NCBI GenBank assembly: GCA_002351955.1
Contig: DEHO01000076.1
Location: 14,149-23,752 of the forward strand
Reading direction: 5' to 3'
Length of the DNA: 9,604 nucleotides
Origin: Flavobacteriales bacterium UBA2798
Lineage (GTDB): Bacteria > Bacteroidota > Bacteroidia > Flavobacteriales_D > UBA2798
Part shown: piece by piece, positions 8,129-9,604 of the stretch
How the letters are laid out: each line of letters opens with the position of its first letter
How positions within the stretch are numbered: position 1 is the first letter of the stretch
Notes under the pieces: model-generated
Databases searched by the model: none
What the model was told of the DNA's origin: nothing
Seen by the model: only the letters and a program-made list of their open reading frames with translations
Program-made: the position numbers and the translations under genes

Positions 8129-8140
8129 GGGCAAAGGCCC
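8129..8140. terminator. Weak hairpin after the WG-repeat gene
   Basis: GGGC (8129-8132) and GCCC (8137-8140) form a 4-bp stem with a 4-base loop. On the minus strand it lies 35 bp after the WG-repeat stop and is followed by ATTTAATT. The stem is short and the T-run poor, so it may be a weak terminator or chance. Confidence 0.22.
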
Positions 8141-8174
8141 TGAAATTCAAATGAATAAATCGAAAAGGAGATGA

Positions 8175-9191
8175 TTACTTTTTAGACTGCCAGATGAATT
8201 TCCCGGTCTTGTCGATATAACCTTCTGTTCCGGTCTTAAAGTCACCGATACGAACCTTAGCTACACCATTTTCAAAATTCGCAGGGATTGCGAATTGGCG
8301 GGCGATTACCATTTTGCCGTTAACATCCACATAACCCCATTTTCTGGCGGTTCCGATTCCGGAAGCAACGCATGCATATCCATCCTTGAAATCTTTGGCA
8401 TCATCAAATTCTGCCTCGATTATCATTTTTCCGGTTTTATCAATAAAGCCGTATTTGCCGCTTTTGAAGTCTCCCACACGAACCAGTGCGCGTCCGTTGT
8501 TAAACGGAAATGCCTTATCAAATTTTGCATCCAGAACAATTGTGCCGGATTTATCAATAAAACCCCATTTTCCTGAACCTTCATCACCAATCAGAAAATT
8601 CGCCATTCCTTCAGAAAAATCATGAACCATATCGTATTTGGCAGGCACAACAAGTTTACCTGATTTATCAATGAAACCCCATTTTGTTCCTTGTTTTACC
8701 CGGGCCAAACCTTCGCTGAAATCATAGGCAGATTCATAACGCGGCTCTACCACTACCCGACCCGTTTTATCCACAAAACCCATTTTTCCACTGAGCTGAA
8801 AACGCGCCATACCATCAGAGAAAGGAAATGCAGTATTGCAGTTCACTTCAAACTTAACCGCTCCCTTTTCATCTATGAAGGACCATTTTCCACCATTGCT
8901 TACTGCTGCCAATCCATCATTAAAATCGGTGGCACGGTCAAACTGAGCTTCAATAACAACCTTTCCGGAAGCATTTAAAAAACCTGTCTTGCCTTCCTCC
9001 TGAAAACGACCCAGACCATTGCGGAATGGAAATGTCTTGTCATATTTGGGCTCAACAATCACTTTGCCGCTTTTGTCGATATAGCCATCTTTGTGGTTCA
9101 CTGAAATTGGAAAAAGAACCTGTGCAACTGAGTTGAACGCGAAGACGAGTGCAAAAAGTGCTGACAAGAAATATTTTGAAATTGGACGCAT
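8175..9191 (-). CDS. Secreted WG-repeat protein
   Basis: A 338-residue protein with a signal peptide (MRPISKYF, hydrophobic LSALFALVFAF, cleavage near SVAQ, residue 24). The mature part is almost entirely WG-type repeats (KWG or WG_beta_rep family). Nine units of about 34-40 residues each begin with a variant of KWGFIDKSGK (for example 170-179 and 208-217) and continue with a pattern like FDKAFPFNNGLARV. The last unit is cut short. Such repeats are thought to form beta-rich repeat folds that bind partners; the ligand here is unknown. A longer frame upstream to 9278 exists, but the extra 29 residues are not signal-like, would place the signal peptide inside the protein, and would overlap the divergent gene. 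I therefore use ATG 9191. The protein probably acts in the periplasm or outside the cell. No catalytic motif is visible. Confidence 0.93.
   Translation of the reverse strand: MRPISKYFLSALFALVFAFNSVAQVLFPISVNHKDGYIDKSGKVIVEPKYDKTFPFRNGLGRFQEEGKTGFLNASGKVVIEAQFDRATDFNDGLAAVSNGGKWSFIDEKGAVKFEVNCNTAFPFSDGMARFQLSGKMGFVDKTGRVVVEPRYESAYDFSEGLARVKQGTKWGFIDKSGKLVVPAKYDMVHDFSEGMANFLIGDEGSGKWGFIDKSGTIVLDAKFDKAFPFNNGRALVRVGDFKSGKYGFIDKTGKMIIEAEFDDAKDFKDGYACVASGIGTARKWGYVDVNGKMVIARQFAIPANFENGVAKVRIGDFKTGTEGYIDKTGKFIWQSKK
8190..9092 (-). repeat. Nine tandem WG repeats within the coding region
   Basis: Repeat cores by residue of the 338-residue protein: DGYIDKSG 35-42, TGFLNASG 69-76, WSFIDEKG 103-110, MGFVDKTG 137-144, WGFIDKSG 171-178, WGFIDKSG 209-216, YGFIDKTG 247-254, WGYVDVNG 285-292, EGYIDKTG 323-330. 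Spacing is 34 residues for the first four steps and 38 for the last four, because of a GD-x-x-(S/T)G type insertion in the later units. At DNA level the core tttatcaat(a/g)aa recurs on the plus strand. Confidence 0.9.
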
Positions 9192-9250
9192 ATCTGTAAC
9201 GAAGGGTAAAAACTGATGTACTAAGTTAATAAAATTTGAATTAAAACACT

Positions 9251-9604
9251 GTGGGTCTGATTGCAAATATAGTACCAAATAAGGCTTCAGGTATCTGGAT
9301 TTGGAAAATCATCGAAGAAGAAAAGCAATTAGGTCTTGGACTTCCCGATGATATCCTTACCGCTGCGGGCCAATTCAAGGCAGAATCGCGCAGGAAAGAA
9401 TGGCTGGCGGTTCGTCAGATCCTTCAAATTGCAGCAGGAAAGACGGAATTAATTTACGACCCCTCCGGCAAACCCTCTTTACCAGGTCTTTACCTCTCTG
9501 TTTCGCATACTACAGGCTACTCGGGCGTTTACCTCAGTACCGAATATCAGGGAGGCCTGGATCTTGAAGCCATTTCTCCCAGAATCTTAAAAATTGCAGA
9601 GCGA
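9251..9604 (+). CDS. 4'-phosphopantetheinyl transferase (Sfp type), C-terminus beyond the window
   Basis: The frame is open from a stop at 9242-9244 to the right edge, giving 118 codons from GTG 9251. The enzyme family moves the 4'-phosphopantetheine arm of coenzyme A onto a serine of an acyl or peptidyl carrier protein in the cytosol. Visible family motifs are RRKEWLAVR (47-55), YDPSGKP (69-75), the segment LSVSHT with His86, and GGLDLE (101-106), where Asp104 and Glu106 are the metal-binding pair; ISPRILKIAER follows. The later Lys-Glu motif lies outside the window. There is no ATG before these motifs, so GTG 9251 is the likely start, giving MGLIANIVPN; initiation from a nearby codon such as CTG 9257 is less likely. 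The gap to the divergent WG-repeat start is 59 bp. Whether it serves fatty acid synthesis or a secondary pathway cannot be told. Confidence 0.88.
   Translation, partial: MGLIANIVPNKASGIWIWKIIEEEKQLGLGLPDDILTAAGQFKAESRRKEWLAVRQILQIAAGKTELIYDPSGKPSLPGLYLSVSHTTGYSGVYLSTEYQGGLDLEAISPRILKIAER
9264..9271 (-). promoter_or_regulatory. Candidate -7 element for the WG-repeat gene
   Basis: The minus-strand sequence TATATTTG (9264-9271) matches the -7 consensus TAnnTTTG exactly and lies about 72 bp upstream of the ATG at 9191. I see no clear TTG at the usual -33 distance. It falls within the first codons of the divergent phosphopantetheinyl transferase gene. Confidence 0.42.

Noticed and set aside
8007..8174. 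SAH riboswitch upstream of ahcY
   Set aside because: No conserved stem arrangement could be recognised; only a promoter-like box and a weak 4-bp GC hairpin are seen.
9192..9278. N-terminal extension of the WG-repeat protein to ATG 9278
   Set aside because: The added 29 residues would bury the signal peptide, cross the candidate promoter and overlap the divergent transferase gene.

Overview
The window looks like chromosomal DNA of a member of the Bacteroidota. The evidence is an outer-membrane TonB-dependent receptor with the N-terminal carboxypeptidase-regulatory-like domain usual in that phylum, secretion signals and a lipoprotein of Bacteroidota style, start regions with little Shine-Dalgarno sequence, and several promoter elements close to the Bacteroidota consensus (TTG about 19 bp upstream of TAnnTTTG). 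I cannot assign a class or genus. There are no rRNA or tRNA genes, insertion sequences, CRISPR arrays or phage genes.

Layout. Positions 1 to 5721 hold a minus-strand unit: a promoter (5692-5721), a 1248-residue TonB-dependent receptor (1907-5653), and a large secreted protein (start near 1874, running off the left edge) that follows with essentially no gap. A small minus-strand gene for a very basic exported protein (5879-6175) lies upstream. It is divergent, across only 35 bp, from a plus-strand lipoprotein gene (6211-6633) whose product has a Rieske-like fold signature without the normal iron-sulfur ligands. A strong bidirectional hairpin terminator (6648-6680) separates this gene from the convergent adenosylhomocysteinase gene ahcY (6690-8006, minus). 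Next is a minus-strand secreted protein made of nine WG-type repeats (8175-9191). A plus-strand gene for a Sfp-type 4'-phosphopantetheinyl transferase, probably starting at GTG 9251, is cut by the right edge.

How the genes work together. The receptor and secreted protein are probably one transcription unit and may act together at the outer membrane. There is no SusD-like gene next to the receptor within the window, so this is not a recognisable polysaccharide-utilisation locus here. ahcY (S-adenosylhomocysteine recycling) and the phosphopantetheinyl transferase (activation of carrier proteins) are housekeeping genes flanking the WG-repeat gene.

Nothing proves a new biological system. The items most worth a second look are the receptor/secreted-protein pair, the ligand-poor Rieske-like lipoprotein with a possible surface-export signal, and the tiny basic exported protein.
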